In this document: piece by piece, positions 34,399 to 44,199 of the stretch | How positions within the stretch are numbered: the first letter of the stretch is position 1 | How the letters are laid out: every line of letters starts with the position of its first letter | Source of the DNA: Maricaulis sp. | GTDB taxonomy: Bacteria > Pseudomonadota > Alphaproteobacteria > Caulobacterales > Maricaulaceae | Assembly (NCBI RefSeq): GCF_015665295.1 | Contig: NZ_JADFAJ010000016.1 | Span: 175,716 to 239,715, forward strand | Length of the DNA stretch: 64,000 nt | Direction of reading: 5' to 3' | Made by a program: the position numbers and the translations under genes | The notes under the pieces: generated by a model | What the model saw: only the letters and a program-made list of their open reading frames with translations | Told to the model about the DNA's origin: nothing | The model's database searches: none

Positions 34399-35049
34399 AT
34401 GGCTGGCATGATCTGGCTGGCAATCGATACGACGGGCGCAAACTGCACGGTGGCCCTGCGCCTGGATGGCGGAGCGACCCGCGTTGCCAGTGAGGCGATC
34501 GGGCGTGGCCATGCTGAACGGCTCGCGCCGATGGTCAAGCAGCTGCTGGCGGACGCCATGGTCGAAACGCGCGATATCGCCCGGATCGGGGTCACAATCG
34601 GACCGGGCAGCTTCGCCGGAACCCGGGTCGGTGTCGCCTTTGCCCGCGGTCTTGCGCTGGCTTGCGGCGCCAGCTGCGTCGGCCTGTCCAACCTCGCGGT
34701 TCTGGCCCGCCAGGCCGACAAGCGGACACCTCTTGCCGTCCTGCATGATGCCAAGCGCGGCGAGGTGATCTTTCAGGTCTGGAGTGATGCTGGCGTGAGC
34801 GCACCGGAGCGCCGCAATGTGGCCGATCTGCCAGAGCGGCTCGAACAACTGGCCGGGGCCGGCATTGCGGTCACAGGAAGCGGTGCTGCCTGTCTGCCGG
34901 ACCGGTTTCCGAACCTTGGCATGGTCGAGCTCGATCCTGCGGTCATGCTCGCAATGACCGGTGAGCTGGATCCGGCCAATCACCCGCCCTCACCTTTCTA
35001 TGCAAGGCCGCCCGACGCCAAATTGCCAGGCGGTGTGGAGCCGGCATGA
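34399..35049 (+). CDS. tsaB: tRNA threonylcarbamoyladenosine protein TsaB
   Basis: Partner of TsaD and TsaE in making t6A37 in tRNA. 216 residues with WLAIDTTGANCTVALR, HAERLAPMVKQLL, GPGSFAGTRVGVAFARGLAL and AVLHDAKRGEVIFQV, all TsaB motifs. It overlaps the rimI start by 4 bp (ATGA), a common pairing. Probably starts at ATG 34399, though ATG 34408 is also in frame. Confidence 0.94.
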   Translation: MAGMIWLAIDTTGANCTVALRLDGGATRVASEAIGRGHAERLAPMVKQLLADAMVETRDIARIGVTIGPGSFAGTRVGVAFARGLALACGASCVGLSNLAVLARQADKRTPLAVLHDAKRGEVIFQVWSDAGVSAPERRNVADLPERLEQLAGAGIAVTGSGAACLPDRFPNLGMVELDPAVMLAMTGELDPANHPPSPFYARPPDAKLPGGVEPA

Positions 35050-35507
35050 GCCAGGCTGTGGAGGCCGTTTCGGCATCATGCGCCGGCTATCTCGCGGACC
35101 TGCACGCGCGCTGTTTCGCCACGCCCTGGTCGGCGGCGGACATCGCCTCTCTCCTCAACCTGCCGGGATGTCTGGCCTTGGCCTGCCGCGAGGGCCGCGA
35201 CTACCAGGCGATGGCCATGTTCCGCAGCGCTGCCGATGAAGCCGAATTGCTGACCCTCGCAACGGATCCGGCCTGCCGTCGCCAGGGCCTGGCCGAGAAA
35301 GTCCTGGCCTTTGGCGAGGCGCGGCTTTTGAACCAGGGCGTTGTGCGGGTTTTTCTGGAGGTGTCGGAACACAATCCGGGTGCCCGAGTTCTCTACCAGC
35401 GGGCGGGATATGACGAAATCGCCCGCCGCCGTGCCTATTATCGTGACGGAGCCGATGCGCTCGTGCTTGAAAAATGGCTGCAGAAAGATGGACAGACCGC
35501 CCCGTGA
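35046..35507 (+). CDS. rimI: RimI-like GNAT N-acetyltransferase
   Basis: Acetylates protein N-termini; the E. coli enzyme modifies ribosomal protein S18. The 153-residue GNAT fold has ELLTLATDPACRRQGLAEKVL as the acetyl-CoA-binding R-x2-G-x-A variant, and VFLEVSEHNPGARVLYQRAGY. It follows tsaB with overlapping stop and start, as in many bacteria, which supports the RimI name over a generic GNAT. Confidence 0.88.
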   Translation: MSQAVEAVSASCAGYLADLHARCFATPWSAADIASLLNLPGCLALACREGRDYQAMAMFRSAADEAELLTLATDPACRRQGLAEKVLAFGEARLLNQGVVRVFLEVSEHNPGARVLYQRAGYDEIARRRAYYRDGADALVLEKWLQKDGQTAP

Positions 35508-35544
35508 GCGCCTATTTCTCCACGGGACTGATAGGGGGATGATC

Positions 35545-35964
35545 ATGCCGGACCGGATCGAGAAGCTTTGCATCGCCAAGGGCCTGCGAATGACGGACCA
35601 GCGCCGCGTCATCGCCCGCGTCCTGTCGCAGTCCGACGATCACCCGGACGCCGAGGAATTGCACCGTCGCGCCTCCGAGGAGGATCCCCGCATTTCGCTG
35701 GCTACCGTCTACCGGACGGTTCGTCTCTTTGAGGAAGCCGGCATCATCGAGCGCCATGATTTCCGCGACGGAAGGTCGCGCTATGAGGAAGTCGGGGACG
35801 AGCATCATGACCATCTCATCGACCTGAAGTCCGGTGAGGTCATTGAATTCGTCAATGAAGAAATCGAGCGTCTGCAGGAGGCGATCGCGCGCAAGCTGGG
35901 CTACAAGCTTGTCGATCACCGGCTCGAACTTTACGGCGTACCGCTGAAGAGCGCCGAGGACTAG
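35545..35964 (+). CDS. fur: Ferric-uptake-regulator family protein (Fur, or Mur-like)
   Basis: Metal-responsive repressor. 139 residues with the winged helix (MTDQRRVIARVLSQSDDHPDAEELHRRA, SLATVYRTVRLFEEAGII) and the metal-binding VGDEHHDHLIDLKSGEVIEF. The C-x2-C structural zinc site of E. coli Fur is absent, as in many alphaproteobacterial Fur/Mur proteins; rhizobial Mur responds to manganese. AGGGGG at 35533-35538 favours ATG 35545 over ATG 35539. Confidence 0.92.
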   Translation: MPDRIEKLCIAKGLRMTDQRRVIARVLSQSDDHPDAEELHRRASEEDPRISLATVYRTVRLFEEAGIIERHDFRDGRSRYEEVGDEHHDHLIDLKSGEVIEFVNEEIERLQEAIARKLGYKLVDHRLELYGVPLKSAED

Positions 35965-36006
35965 GCGCCAGGTCCGGCCTTGCCGGTCCGGAACCAAGGG
36001 AACGCC

Positions 36007-37281
36007 ATGTCCGTCCGTCCGACCGGTCAACACGCGGTCATCTTCATCTTCATCACGGTCCTGATCGACATGATCGGCTTTGGCCTGATCATTCCCGTCA
36101 TGCCGGAATTGATCGAAGAGCTGACCGGATTGCAGGCGGATGATGCGGCCATTCTGGGCGCCTGGCTGATGGTCTCCTATGCGGCCATGCAATTCGTGTT
36201 CGCGCCGATTGTCGGCGGTTTGTCGGACCGGTTTGGCCGCAAGCCTGTCCTGCTCGCAGCGCTCGCCGGTTTCACCATCGACTATCTGGTCATGGGGTTC
36301 GCCCCGGTTTTCTGGCTGCTACTGGTCGGGCGGATTCTGGCCGGCATCTTCGGTGCCAGCTACTCGACGGCCAATGCCTTCATTGCCGATATCACACCGC
36401 CCGAGCAGCGCGCGGCCCGTTTCGGCCTGATCGGTGCCGCCTTCGGTGTCGGCTTTACGCTGGGGCCGGCCATCGGTGGCTTCCTGGGTGACAATTTCGG
36501 TCCGCGGGCACCCTTCTTCGCTGCCGCCATCCTTGCCGGTGCGAATTTTGTCTACGGCCTGATTGTCCTGCCGGAAACGCTTAAGCCGGAAAATCGCCGA
36601 AAATTCGATATCCGACGGGCCAATCCGCTCGGCTCCCTGCTTCAGATGCGAAAATACCCGGCTGTGCTGGTGTTGATGCTCGCCATCTTCCTCATGCTGC
36701 TGGGGCATTCGGTCTATCCGGCGATCTGGTCCTACTACACCGACTTCAAATTCGGCTGGGGGCCGCGCGAGATTGGCCTTTCGCTGATGGCGGTCGGGCT
36801 GTCATCCGCGATCGTCCAGGGCGGGCTGACCCGAGTTCTGGTGCCCAAATTGGGCGAATGGCGCGCGATCACGATCTCGCTGACCCTCGCTGTCATCGCC
36901 TACGCACTCTACGGCCTCGCAAGCACGGGCTGGATGGTCTACGCGATTATCCTGTTTGCCGCTCTGGGCGGGATCGGTCAGCCGGCGCTGCAGGGGGTGA
37001 TGTCACGCCTCGTTCCCTCGAACGCCCAGGGTGAGTTGCAGGGCGCGATGACCTCGCTGCAGAGCCTGTCGATGATCATTGGCCCGCTTGTGATGTCGCG
37101 CCTTTTCTCCCACTTCTCCGAAGACGAGGCTGCGGTGACCTTTCCGGGCGCGCCCTTCCTGCTTGCGTCAGCGCTGACCCTCATCGCCTTGATGATCGGC
37201 CTGTCCGCCCGGCGCCATGATCCTGGCCCGGCCGTGAAACCGGTGCTGCCGTCAGCCTCGGTGTCCGACCCGGCAGAATAG
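36007..37281 (+). CDS. TetA-like (TCR/Tet) MFS drug exporter
   Basis: 424 residues with 12 membrane helices. [21 protein letters not shown] and [14 protein letters not shown] (the motif A loop between helices 2 and 3), and [39 protein letters not shown], are typical of the TetA/Tet(A)-like MFS group. Whether it exports tetracycline is not known; many chromosomal members have other substrates. AGGGAACGCC precedes ATG 36007. It is 42 bp after fur and may be cotranscribed. Confidence 0.88.
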   Translation: MSVRPTGQHAVIFIFITVLIDMIGFGLIIPVMPELIEELTGLQADDAAILGAWLMVSYAAMQFVFAPIVGGLSDRFGRKPVLLAALAGFTIDYLVMGFAPVFWLLLVGRILAGIFGASYSTANAFIADITPPEQRAARFGLIGAAFGVGFTLGPAIGGFLGDNFGPRAPFFAAAILAGANFVYGLIVLPETLKPENRRKFDIRRANPLGSLLQMRKYPAVLVLMLAIFLMLLGHSVYPAIWSYYTDFKFGWGPREIGLSLMAVGLSSAIVQGGLTRVLVPKLGEWRAITISLTLAVIAYALYGLASTGWMVYAIILFAALGGIGQPALQGVMSRLVPSNAQGELQGAMTSLQSLSMIIGPLVMSRLFSHFSEDEAAVTFPGAPFLLASALTLIALMIGLSARRHDPGPAVKPVLPSASVSDPAE

Positions 37282-37420
37282 TCACGTCCGGACCGGATCG
37301 ACTGGCAGGCCTTGCGTTCAGCCCCCATATCCATCATAACCCGCGCCTCCCCGGACCTGCCGGCGAAAGCGGGTTCGACAGCAATGAGGTAGCGATCTGC
37401 CGGGCAGGTCGAAGGATTTC

Positions 37421-38791
37421 ATGAGCAAGACGCGCAAACGCCTCTTCATAAAGACCTATGGCTGTCAGATGAATGTCTATGATTCCGAACGGATGAAGGA
37501 CGTTCTGACGCCGCTTGGCTATGAGTCGGCGGACACGCCGGAAGGCGCGGACCTCGTCATCCTCAATACTTGCCACATTCGCGAGAAGGCTGCCGAGAAA
37601 GTCTATTCCGAGCTTGGACGCCTGCGCCCGCTCAAGGACGAGAAGGCTTCGGCTGGCGGCATGACGATTGCGGTGGCCGGCTGCGTTGCCCAGGCCGAGG
37701 GCGCCGAAATCATGCGCCGCGCGCCGGTCGTCGATCTCGTTGTCGGGCCCCAGACCTACCACAAGCTGCCCGAGCTGATCGCCCAGGCCCATCGCGCCAA
37801 AGGTGAGACGCTCGATACCGAGTTCGAGGTGGAGGACAAGTTCGACAGGTTGGGCAGTGACCGCCAGGTCGAGGGTTATTCGGCCTTCGTGACCGTGCAG
37901 GAAGGTTGCGACAAGTTCTGCACCTTCTGCGTCGTGCCCTATACGCGTGGTGCCGAATGGTCGCGCCCGGTTGACCAGATTATTGCCGAAATCCGCGCCC
38001 TGGCGGCCAAGGGTATCCGGGAAGTCACCCTGCTCGGCCAGAACGTCAATGCTTTCCACGGCGCGCCGCCGAGTGGCCGCGAGGCCGATGGCGCCTGGGG
38101 CCTGGGGCAGCTGGTGCGTCATATCGCGCTGATTGGCGGGATCGAGCGCATCCGCTTCACCACCTCGCATCCGCGTGATATGGATGAAGACCTGATCCAG
38201 GCCTTTGCCGACACGCCCAAGCTGATGCCCTATTTTCACCTGCCGGTGCAGTCGGGCTCGGACAAGATCCTCAAGTCAATGAACCGCCAGCACGTCGCCG
38301 CCGACTATCTCGCCACCATTGCCCGCCTGCGCGAAGTCCGCCCGGACATCGCCATTTCCGGCGACATGATTGTCGGTTTCCCCGGCGAGACCGATGCTGA
38401 TTTCGAGGCGACGATGGAGCTGGTGCGGCAGGTCAATTACGCGTCCTGTTTCTCGTTCAAGTATTCCAAGCGTCCCGGGACGCCCGGAGCAGCGATGTTC
38501 AACCAGATCGATGAGGGCGTGAAGTCCGAACGTCTGGCCGCGCTCCAGGCCCTGCTCGACGGCCAGCAGGTCGCCTTCAATGAAAGCATGATCGGCCGGA
38601 CGCTTCCGGTCCTGTTTGAAAAGCCCGGCCGGCTCGACGGACAGCTGCACGGCCGCAGCCCCTATCTGCAATCGGTCCATGTCGACGGTCCCGCCGAGCT
38701 GATTGGCCAGATCGCCGGGGTCGAGATTGAAACCGCCTCCCGCAACGCCTTGTCCGGGCGTCTGGTCGGGACGAAACGGAGTGCCGCGTGA
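37421..38791 (+). CDS. miaB: tRNA-2-methylthio-N6-dimethylallyladenosine synthase MiaB
   Basis: Radical SAM methylthiotransferase acting on A37 of tRNAs. 456 residues. The N-terminal UPF0004 domain has [13 protein letters not shown] (C15) and NTCHIREKA; the radical SAM cluster is C163-x3-C167-x2-C170 in [17 protein letters not shown]-terminal TRAM domain follows ([13 protein letters not shown]). Starts the tight run miaB-phoH-ybeY-corC-lnt, with each stop overlapping the next start. Confidence 0.96.
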   Translation: MSKTRKRLFIKTYGCQMNVYDSERMKDVLTPLGYESADTPEGADLVILNTCHIREKAAEKVYSELGRLRPLKDEKASAGGMTIAVAGCVAQAEGAEIMRRAPVVDLVVGPQTYHKLPELIAQAHRAKGETLDTEFEVEDKFDRLGSDRQVEGYSAFVTVQEGCDKFCTFCVVPYTRGAEWSRPVDQIIAEIRALAAKGIREVTLLGQNVNAFHGAPPSGREADGAWGLGQLVRHIALIGGIERIRFTTSHPRDMDEDLIQAFADTPKLMPYFHLPVQSGSDKILKSMNRQHVAADYLATIARLREVRPDIAISGDMIVGFPGETDADFEATMELVRQVNYASCFSFKYSKRPGTPGAAMFNQIDEGVKSERLAALQALLDGQQVAFNESMIGRTLPVLFEKPGRLDGQLHGRSPYLQSVHVDGPAELIGQIAGVEIETASRNALSGRLVGTKRSAA

Positions 38792-39822
38792 CTGCATCGC
38801 GTCCCCCGGCTCGCAAGCGAGCCGCCAAACCCCGCAAGGCTGCCTCTGAGAGCCTGTATTTCGAGGATGTCGAACGCCTGCGCGGCATGGCCGGTGCCGG
38901 TGATCGCTTCCTCATGCTGATCGAAGAGGATCTGGGTGTCTCGATCAGCGCGCCCGGTCGTGGCCAGGTCGTGATCACGGCCGAGGACAGCAGCGCGCGC
39001 GACGAGGCCAAGCGCGTGCTCAAGCGCCTTTATGGCAGCCTCGAGCACGGGCTGACCTGCGACGAGGCGGCGGTGCGTGCCGCCCTGAGGCTGCAGGATG
39101 ACGAGGAGACGCCGGGCCTGGTCGATGATGGTGTAATCCGGGTGCCGCGTGGCTCCAGCCTGATCGCTCGCACCGAGGGCCAGCGTGCCTATGTCCGCTC
39201 ACTGAAAAACGAAAAGGCCTATGACCTGATATTCGGCGTCGGCCCGGCCGGTACCGGCAAGACCCTGCTCGCCGTGGCCTATGGCGCCTCGATGCTGATC
39301 CAGCGCAAGGTTGAGAAGCTCATCATAACCCGGCCTGCCGTCGAGGCCGGCGAGAAGCTCGGCTTCCTGCCGGGCGACCTCAACGAGAAGGTCGACCCCT
39401 ATCTTCTGCCGGTCTGGGATGCGCTCGCTGATACGCTGGGGCGCAGCCAGCTGGAGAAGATGCGTGAAGATGGCAGGATCGAGGTCGCGCCGATCGCCTT
39501 CATGCGCGGCCGTACGCTCAACCGGGCCTTTGTCATCGTCGACGAGGCGCAGAACACGTCGCGCGCCCAGATGCAGATGGTGCTGACGCGGCTGGGAGAA
39601 GGCTCGCGCATGGCGGTGACCGGTGACCCGAGCCAGTGTGACCTTGGACCGCGGGACCCGTCAGGCCTGCCGCACGCGCTGGATATCCTTTCCAACACCA
39701 AAGGTGTTGCCATCACGCGCTTTTCGCGCGTTGATGTGGTTCGCCACGATCTTGTGGCCCGTATTGTTGAAGCCTATGAGGATGATGCGCGCAGCCGAAC
39801 CGGCTCCGTGCAACCACGATGA
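38788..39822 (+). CDS. ybeZ: PhoH-like ATPase (YbeZ)
   Basis: Cytoplasmic P-loop ATPase found next to ybeY in most bacteria and implicated in RNA metabolism. 344 residues with Walker A GPAGTGKT at 152-159, [22 protein letters not shown], and Walker [14 protein letters not shown]. The N-terminus (about 1-30) is a basic Arg/Lys-rich stretch. GTG 38788 overlaps the miaB stop. Confidence 0.94.
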   Translation: MTASRPPARKRAAKPRKAASESLYFEDVERLRGMAGAGDRFLMLIEEDLGVSISAPGRGQVVITAEDSSARDEAKRVLKRLYGSLEHGLTCDEAAVRAALRLQDDEETPGLVDDGVIRVPRGSSLIARTEGQRAYVRSLKNEKAYDLIFGVGPAGTGKTLLAVAYGASMLIQRKVEKLIITRPAVEAGEKLGFLPGDLNEKVDPYLLPVWDALADTLGRSQLEKMREDGRIEVAPIAFMRGRTLNRAFVIVDEAQNTSRAQMQMVLTRLGEGSRMAVTGDPSQCDLGPRDPSGLPHALDILSNTKGVAITRFSRVDVVRHDLVARIVEAYEDDARSRTGSVQPR

Positions 39823-40301
39823 ACGCCGTTGATCTGATTGTCGAGGATGACGCCTGGTCATCGCTGGAAGGCAAGACGCGCCTCGCCGAGGAGGCGATCC
39901 GCGCAGCCTGTGACGAGCTGCCCGATCGCGCGCCGGGCGTGGTTGCTGTGCTGCTGGGCAGTGACGAAGCCGTTGCCGCGATGAACCGGAAGTTTCGCGG
40001 CAAGGATGGTCCGACCAATGTCCTTTCTTTCCCGTCCGGCGAGCATGTCGACAATCATCTCGGTGATATTGCAGTCGCATTTGGTGTCGTGTTGCGGGAA
40101 GCCGAAGGTCGTTCCATCGATCCGGCGGATCATCTGCGGCATTTGATCATCCATGGATTCTTGCACCTGCAGGGCTATGATCACCAGCATGATGACGAGG
40201 CAGAGGTCATGGAGATGATCGAACGCCGCGCACTCGCCCGTCTCGGCGTTGCCGACCCCTATGCCAACGAGGATGCGGGCCCGGACCCGCAAGCTGAATG
40301 A
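39819..40301 (+). CDS. ybeY: Endoribonuclease YbeY
   Basis: Metal-dependent RNase needed for 16S rRNA maturation and ribosome quality control. 160 residues with NRKFRGKDGPTNVLSFP and the zinc motif HGFLHLQGYDH (H-x3-H-x5-H). ATG 39819 overlaps the phoH stop (ATGA) and its own stop overlaps the corC start. Confidence 0.95.
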   Translation: MNAVDLIVEDDAWSSLEGKTRLAEEAIRAACDELPDRAPGVVAVLLGSDEAVAAMNRKFRGKDGPTNVLSFPSGEHVDNHLGDIAVAFGVVLREAEGRSIDPADHLRHLIIHGFLHLQGYDHQHDDEAEVMEMIERRALARLGVADPYANEDAGPDPQAE

Positions 40302-41200
40302 CCGATACATCCGCCCCTGCCGAAGCTGACAGTCGACCCTGGTTTGCCCGCCTGTTCGGGTCCGCGACGCGTGCGTCAAAGGGCAATGGTGCCACGCCGC
40401 TAGCGCCCGTCCACAATTCCATTGAGGCAGATGCACTCGACAAGCTGCGCGTGGCCGATGTGATGGTGCCGCGTGCGGACATCATTGGGGTCGACATAAC
40501 AACCCCGCTCGGCCAATTGGCAAAGATCTTTGCGGAAGCAGCGCACTCCCGCCTGCCGATCTATCGCGATACGCTGGATGACCCGGTCGGGGTGGTTCAC
40601 ATCAAGGACGTGGTCAGTCATCTGGCGCCCGGCTCGTCCGGCAAGCGTCCGGCCGGCTGGGCCCAGAAACAGGTACTGCCTTCGATCGGCCGTCCCCTGC
40701 TGTTCGCCCCGCCCTCGATGAAGGCGCTCGACCTGCTGCGCCGCATGCAGGGCCGGCGCATGCATCTGGCCCTGGTTGTTGATGAATATGGCGGTACTGA
40801 TGGGCTGGTGACGCTGGAAGATCTCATCGAGCCGATCGTCGGCGACATTGAAGACGAGCACGATGACGAGGAGACACCGGCAATTCGCGCACGCGGTCCC
40901 GGAGTCTGGGATGTTGATGCGCGGGCCGAGATCGACGCTTTCGAGGCCGTGGTCGGTGAGGAGATTGCGGCGGAAGACGAGGACGAGGATGTCGACAGCC
41001 TTGGCGGGCTGGTTTTCACCCTGATCGGCCGTGTCCCCGAGCGCGGCGAAGTGATCCGTCACCCGACCGGCTATGAGTTCGAGGTCATCGAGGCCGATAC
41101 GCGCCGCATCAAGCGCATGCGGGTCCGGGCGCCCAACAAGCGGCCCAAGTCGGCTGGCGTCGATGCTGCGGACGTTGCGGACGTTGCGGACGCAGGCTGA
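40298..41200 (+). CDS. CorC/HlyC-type CBS-domain protein
   Basis: 300 residues with a tandem CBS pair (about residues 45-190: VADVMVPRADIIGVD and the later MHLALVVDEYGGTDGLVTLEDLIEPIVGDIEDE) and a C-terminal CorC_HlyC domain. The family is linked to magnesium or cobalt efflux and lacks the membrane domain of the larger YfjD-type members. The position after ybeY matches E. coli ybeX. A short DNA repeat encodes the ADV repeats at the C-terminus. Confidence 0.93.
   Translation: MTDTSAPAEADSRPWFARLFGSATRASKGNGATPLAPVHNSIEADALDKLRVADVMVPRADIIGVDITTPLGQLAKIFAEAAHSRLPIYRDTLDDPVGVVHIKDVVSHLAPGSSGKRPAGWAQKQVLPSIGRPLLFAPPSMKALDLLRRMQGRRMHLALVVDEYGGTDGLVTLEDLIEPIVGDIEDEHDDEETPAIRARGPGVWDVDARAEIDAFEAVVGEEIAAEDEDEDVDSLGGLVFTLIGRVPERGEVIRHPTGYEFEVIEADTRRIKRMRVRAPNKRPKSAGVDAADVADVADAG
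41168..41194 (+). repeat. Three 9-bp tandem copies at the end of the CBS gene
   Basis: GCGGACGTT at 41168-41176 and 41177-41185, then GCGGACGCA at 41186-41194, encode the repeated residues ADV-ADV-ADA. It is immediately before the stop, so slippage would change only a few tail residues and shift the overlap with lnt only in multiples of three. Confidence 0.6.
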
Positions 41201-42813
41201 TGCGCCGTCTCCACCTCCTGGTCTGGTGGCCGCGAACCTGGCTGGCTACACGCGTCGGCTGGCGGCCGCGCATCGCGATTCTGGTGGCGGGCCTGTTCAG
41301 CGCCCTCGCGGTGGCACCGCTCCACATCGTTCCGGCCCTGATGATCGGTTTGTGGATTCTGTTCGCGGCGCTCGACGGGTCACGCCGACTCGAGCGGCCC
41401 CTGCGCAGCGCCTTCCTTCGCGGCTTCCTGTTCGGTTTTGGCTATTTCATCGCCGGCATGGCGTGGGTGGTCTATGCCTTCCTGACCCGCGGCAATGGTG
41501 TCGAGTTTCTCGCGCCGATCGCGCTGCCCGGGCTGGCGGCCCTGATGGCGGCCTTCACGGGGCTGGGTGCAGTGATTTACTGTGCGCTGGCACCGCGTTC
41601 GGTCTGGCGGGTCCTGGTCTTTGCCGCCGCGCTGGCGTTCGCGGAATGGATTAGAGGCCATCTGCTCGGCGGGCTGCCCTGGAATTTGCCGGCCTATGTC
41701 TGGCCAGCCGGAGGATTGGTCAGCCAGACGGCGTCCTGGTTCGGCGTTTACGGGCTGAGCCTGCTGACCATCTTTGTCCTTACGGCGCCCCTGCTGGCAA
41801 TCGCACCTCGGCTCGAGCTGGCGCGCAGCCTGCCCGCCTTCGCCGCTCTCGGCATTTCCATGATTGTCCTGGCGACCGGCGCGATACGGCTCGCCGCGAC
41901 AGCGCCCGAAAATGTCCCTGGCGTGACAATCCGGCTGGTACAGGCCGGTATTCCGCAAGCCCAGAAATGGGCGGAGGGCGGTGCGGAGCTGACCCGCGAC
42001 CGATATCTCGCCCTGACGGCGCGGCCCGGCATCGACGAGGTCACACATGTCGTCTGGCCGGAGGGCGCCCTGCCGACCTTCATGCTCGAGGACGGGGCCA
42101 CGCTGGCCCGGATAGGCGATGTGCTCAATGGTGGCCAGATCCTGCTGTCCGGCGTCAACCGGCGTGCGCCCCATGGCGAAGAGCTGAGATATTTCAACAC
42201 GCTGGCGGCTTTGCGCTACCAGTCGGGAACGCCGCGTATCGCCGCGCTTTACGACAAGGTTCGCCTGACCCCGTTTGGAGAATTCACCCCGCTCGCCAGC
42301 GTCATGGCGCTGACCGGGATACCGGCGCTGCAGGACCTGGCCCGGTATCAGTTCAGCCCGGGCCCCGGAGCCAATGTCCTGGAAATACCCGGCGCGCCCG
42401 ACATGCTGCCCCTGATTTGCTATGAGTCGATCTTTCCGGACTTTGTCCGTTCGGCGGAACGGCGGGCCGGTTGGCTCTACAATCTGTCGAATGACGCCTG
42501 GTTCGGGCCGACTTCGGGACCTCGTCAGCATTTCAACCAGGCCAGTTATCGCAGTATCGAGAGCGGCCTGCCGATGGTTCGGTCGGCCGCGCTCGGCGTG
42601 TCCGGCGTGGTCGATGCGCTCGGGCGCCCGCGGGTAGCGCTGGAGCCGAGTGGCGAGGGCGTGCGCGATGTCGCCCTGCCCGGAAGGCTGGAGCGGACGC
42701 CTTATTCCTTCTGGGGCGACACGCCCTTTCTGGCTTTCTGCGTGCTGGTGCTGTTGGGCATGGCGTGGCAGCGCTTGCGACTGGCCCGGGCTGCGCGTCA
42801 GGCGCAGCCGTGA
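41200..42813 (+). CDS. lnt: Apolipoprotein N-acyltransferase
   Basis: Adds the third acyl chain to lipoproteins in the inner membrane. 537 residues: about seven membrane helices in the N-terminal half, then a carbon-nitrogen hydrolase domain with the triad E288 (VVWPEGALP), K353 (LYDKVRLTPFGEF) and C407 (LICYESIFP), and one C-terminal helix. ATG 41200 overlaps the last base of the CBS stop. Lipoprotein precursors in this window (the LpoA-like, DolP-like and PCuAC proteins) would be its substrates. Confidence 0.96.
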   Translation: MRRLHLLVWWPRTWLATRVGWRPRIAILVAGLFSALAVAPLHIVPALMIGLWILFAALDGSRRLERPLRSAFLRGFLFGFGYFIAGMAWVVYAFLTRGNGVEFLAPIALPGLAALMAAFTGLGAVIYCALAPRSVWRVLVFAAALAFAEWIRGHLLGGLPWNLPAYVWPAGGLVSQTASWFGVYGLSLLTIFVLTAPLLAIAPRLELARSLPAFAALGISMIVLATGAIRLAATAPENVPGVTIRLVQAGIPQAQKWAEGGAELTRDRYLALTARPGIDEVTHVVWPEGALPTFMLEDGATLARIGDVLNGGQILLSGVNRRAPHGEELRYFNTLAALRYQSGTPRIAALYDKVRLTPFGEFTPLASVMALTGIPALQDLARYQFSPGPGANVLEIPGAPDMLPLICYESIFPDFVRSAERRAGWLYNLSNDAWFGPTSGPRQHFNQASYRSIESGLPMVRSAALGVSGVVDALGRPRVALEPSGEGVRDVALPGRLERTPYSFWGDTPFLAFCVLVLLGMAWQRLRLARAARQAQP

Positions 42814-42899
42814 GATGAGTTGATTGGCGCGCATCACTTTGGTTGTGCTAAATTACCGTTTCGCTTTTCACCTTGGCTCGATCCCAGTGAGGTTTTTAA

Positions 42900-43322
42900 A
42901 TGCCGAAGGTTAATCCTCGCGGCCCGAATCCGATCGACATCCATGTTGGCTCCCGGATCCGGTTGCGCAGGCAATTGCTCAAGATGAGCCAGGAAAAACT
43001 GGGTGACGAACTCGGCGTGACATTCCAGCAGGTCCAGAAGTATGAGCGCGGCGCCAACCGGGTCGGCGCCAGTCGGCTCTACCGGCTTTCGCGAGTGCTG
43101 GAGGTGCCGGTCCAGTTCTTCTTTGAAGGCCTGGCGGAGCCTGCGGATGCAACCGGCATGGCCGAAGGCGACCAGACGCCCATCGTCTATGACTTCATCC
43201 AGAGCTCCGACGGGGTCTCGCTGGCGGAGTCCTTTTCCCGAATCAAGGACAGCAAGGTCCGCCGGCGCGTGCTCCAGCTGGTTCGCACGCTGGCGACGGA
43301 AGATCTCGCCGGCGCGTCCTGA
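42900..43322 (+). CDS. XRE/cro-type helix-turn-helix regulator
   Basis: 140 residues. The HTH is at about 15-70 (GSRIRLRRQLLKMSQEKLGDELGVTFQQVQKYERG), followed by a spacer and a helical C-terminal region about 85-140. It closely resembles the alphaproteobacterial group that includes rhizobial PhrR/PraR, regulators of stress and surface behaviour. AGTGAGG precedes ATG 42900. It stands alone after lnt; the leader is AT-rich (42835-42899) and may carry its own promoter. Confidence 0.9.
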   Translation: MPKVNPRGPNPIDIHVGSRIRLRRQLLKMSQEKLGDELGVTFQQVQKYERGANRVGASRLYRLSRVLEVPVQFFFEGLAEPADATGMAEGDQTPIVYDFIQSSDGVSLAESFSRIKDSKVRRRVLQLVRTLATEDLAGAS

Positions 43323-43375
43323 TCTGCTGACTTTCCCGGTGCAAGCCTCGCCGGAAACGGTTAAACCGGCGCCCC

Positions 43376-44062
43376 ATGGAAACCGAGACGCCTGAAACGC
43401 CTGCCTTCCGCCTGTTCGGGCGTGCCCAAGGGAAACCCTTGTCCGCCCGCCAGCAAGGCTTGGTTGATAAGCTTCTGCCACGCATCGGCCTGCCCGATGA
43501 GGGTCTGATCGATCCCGCCGTCCTGATGCCGGCGTGCCGGAACCAGGCACTTGAGATCGGCTTTGGCGGGGGTGAGCATCTGGCAGCCCAGGCGGCGGCC
43601 CATCCCGAAACCGGTTTCACCGGTATCGAGCCCTTCCTCAATGGTGTCGCCAAGGCGCTGACGGCGATTGAAGCCGGTGGTCTGGACAATGTCCGGATGG
43701 CGCGGGCCGATGCCCGCGAAATCCTGCCACGCTTCCAGACCGGCTGTCTGGAACGGATCTACCTGTTGTTTCCGGACCCTTGGCACAAGAAACGCCATGC
43801 CAAGCGCCGTTTCGTCCAGCCGGATACCCGTGACCAGTTCGCCCGCCTGCTCAAGCCGGGTGGTCGCCTGCGCATTGCCACCGATGTGAAGTCCTATGCG
43901 GATCACTGCATGGTCGAGCTCACCGGCGATACCCGCTTCCGCTGGCTGGCGGAAACATCAGCGGACTGGACCCAGCCGCCGGCCGATCACATCACCACTC
44001 GCTACGAGACCAAAAATCTCGGCGATTGCGCCCCGGTCTTCATGGATTTCCTTCGCGTCTGA
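43376..44062 (+). CDS. trmB: tRNA (guanine-N7-)-methyltransferase TrmB
   Basis: Makes m7G46 in tRNA. 228 residues with the SAM motif [19 protein letters not shown], the TrmB signature [17 protein letters not shown], and [12 protein letters not shown]. In many alphaproteobacteria metK lies between the HTH gene and trmB; it is not here. The stop is followed by a promoter for the rimP operon and then a terminator that could also end this gene. Confidence 0.95.
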   Translation: METETPETPAFRLFGRAQGKPLSARQQGLVDKLLPRIGLPDEGLIDPAVLMPACRNQALEIGFGGGEHLAAQAAAHPETGFTGIEPFLNGVAKALTAIEAGGLDNVRMARADAREILPRFQTGCLERIYLLFPDPWHKKRHAKRRFVQPDTRDQFARLLKPGGRLRIATDVKSYADHCMVELTGDTRFRWLAETSADWTQPPADHITTRYETKNLGDCAPVFMDFLRV

Positions 44063-44076
44063 CAGACTCACCCGTC

Positions 44077-44105
44077 TTGCAATCGCGCGACACAGGGCGT
44101 ATAAG
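44077..44105 (+). promoter_or_regulatory. Sigma-70-type promoter of the rimP-nusA operon
   Basis: TTGCAA (44077-44082), a 17-bp spacer and TATAAG (44100-44105) form the best housekeeping promoter seen in the window. It lies 15 bp beyond the trmB stop. Transcription would begin near 44112, about 90 nt before the rimP start, and run directly through the hairpins at 44122-44169. Confidence 0.6.
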
Positions 44106-44144
44106 GCGGCTATTACAAGTTCGATTGCATCGGATGATGCTATC

Positions 44145-44174
44145 GAGCGGTCGCTTTCGGCGGCCGCTCTTTTT
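44145..44174 (+). terminator. Intrinsic terminator in the rimP leader
   Basis: GAGCGGTCGC (44145-44154) pairs over 10 bp (one G-T) with GCGGCCGCTC (44160-44169). The loop is TTTCG and TTTTT follows at 44170-44174. A weaker upstream hairpin, CGAT-T-GCATC/GATGC-T-ATCG (44122-44145), ends at its first base. The position between promoter and rimP means it could be either a trmB terminator or an attenuator of the operon. Confidence 0.7.
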
Positions 44175-44199
44175 GTTTCTGCAGACCGGGGCCCGCGCC

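Noticed and set aside
44134..44199. Earlier ATG start for rimP
   Set aside because: The extra residues would be encoded by the terminator stem and do not resemble RimP. TTG 44200 gives the family length.
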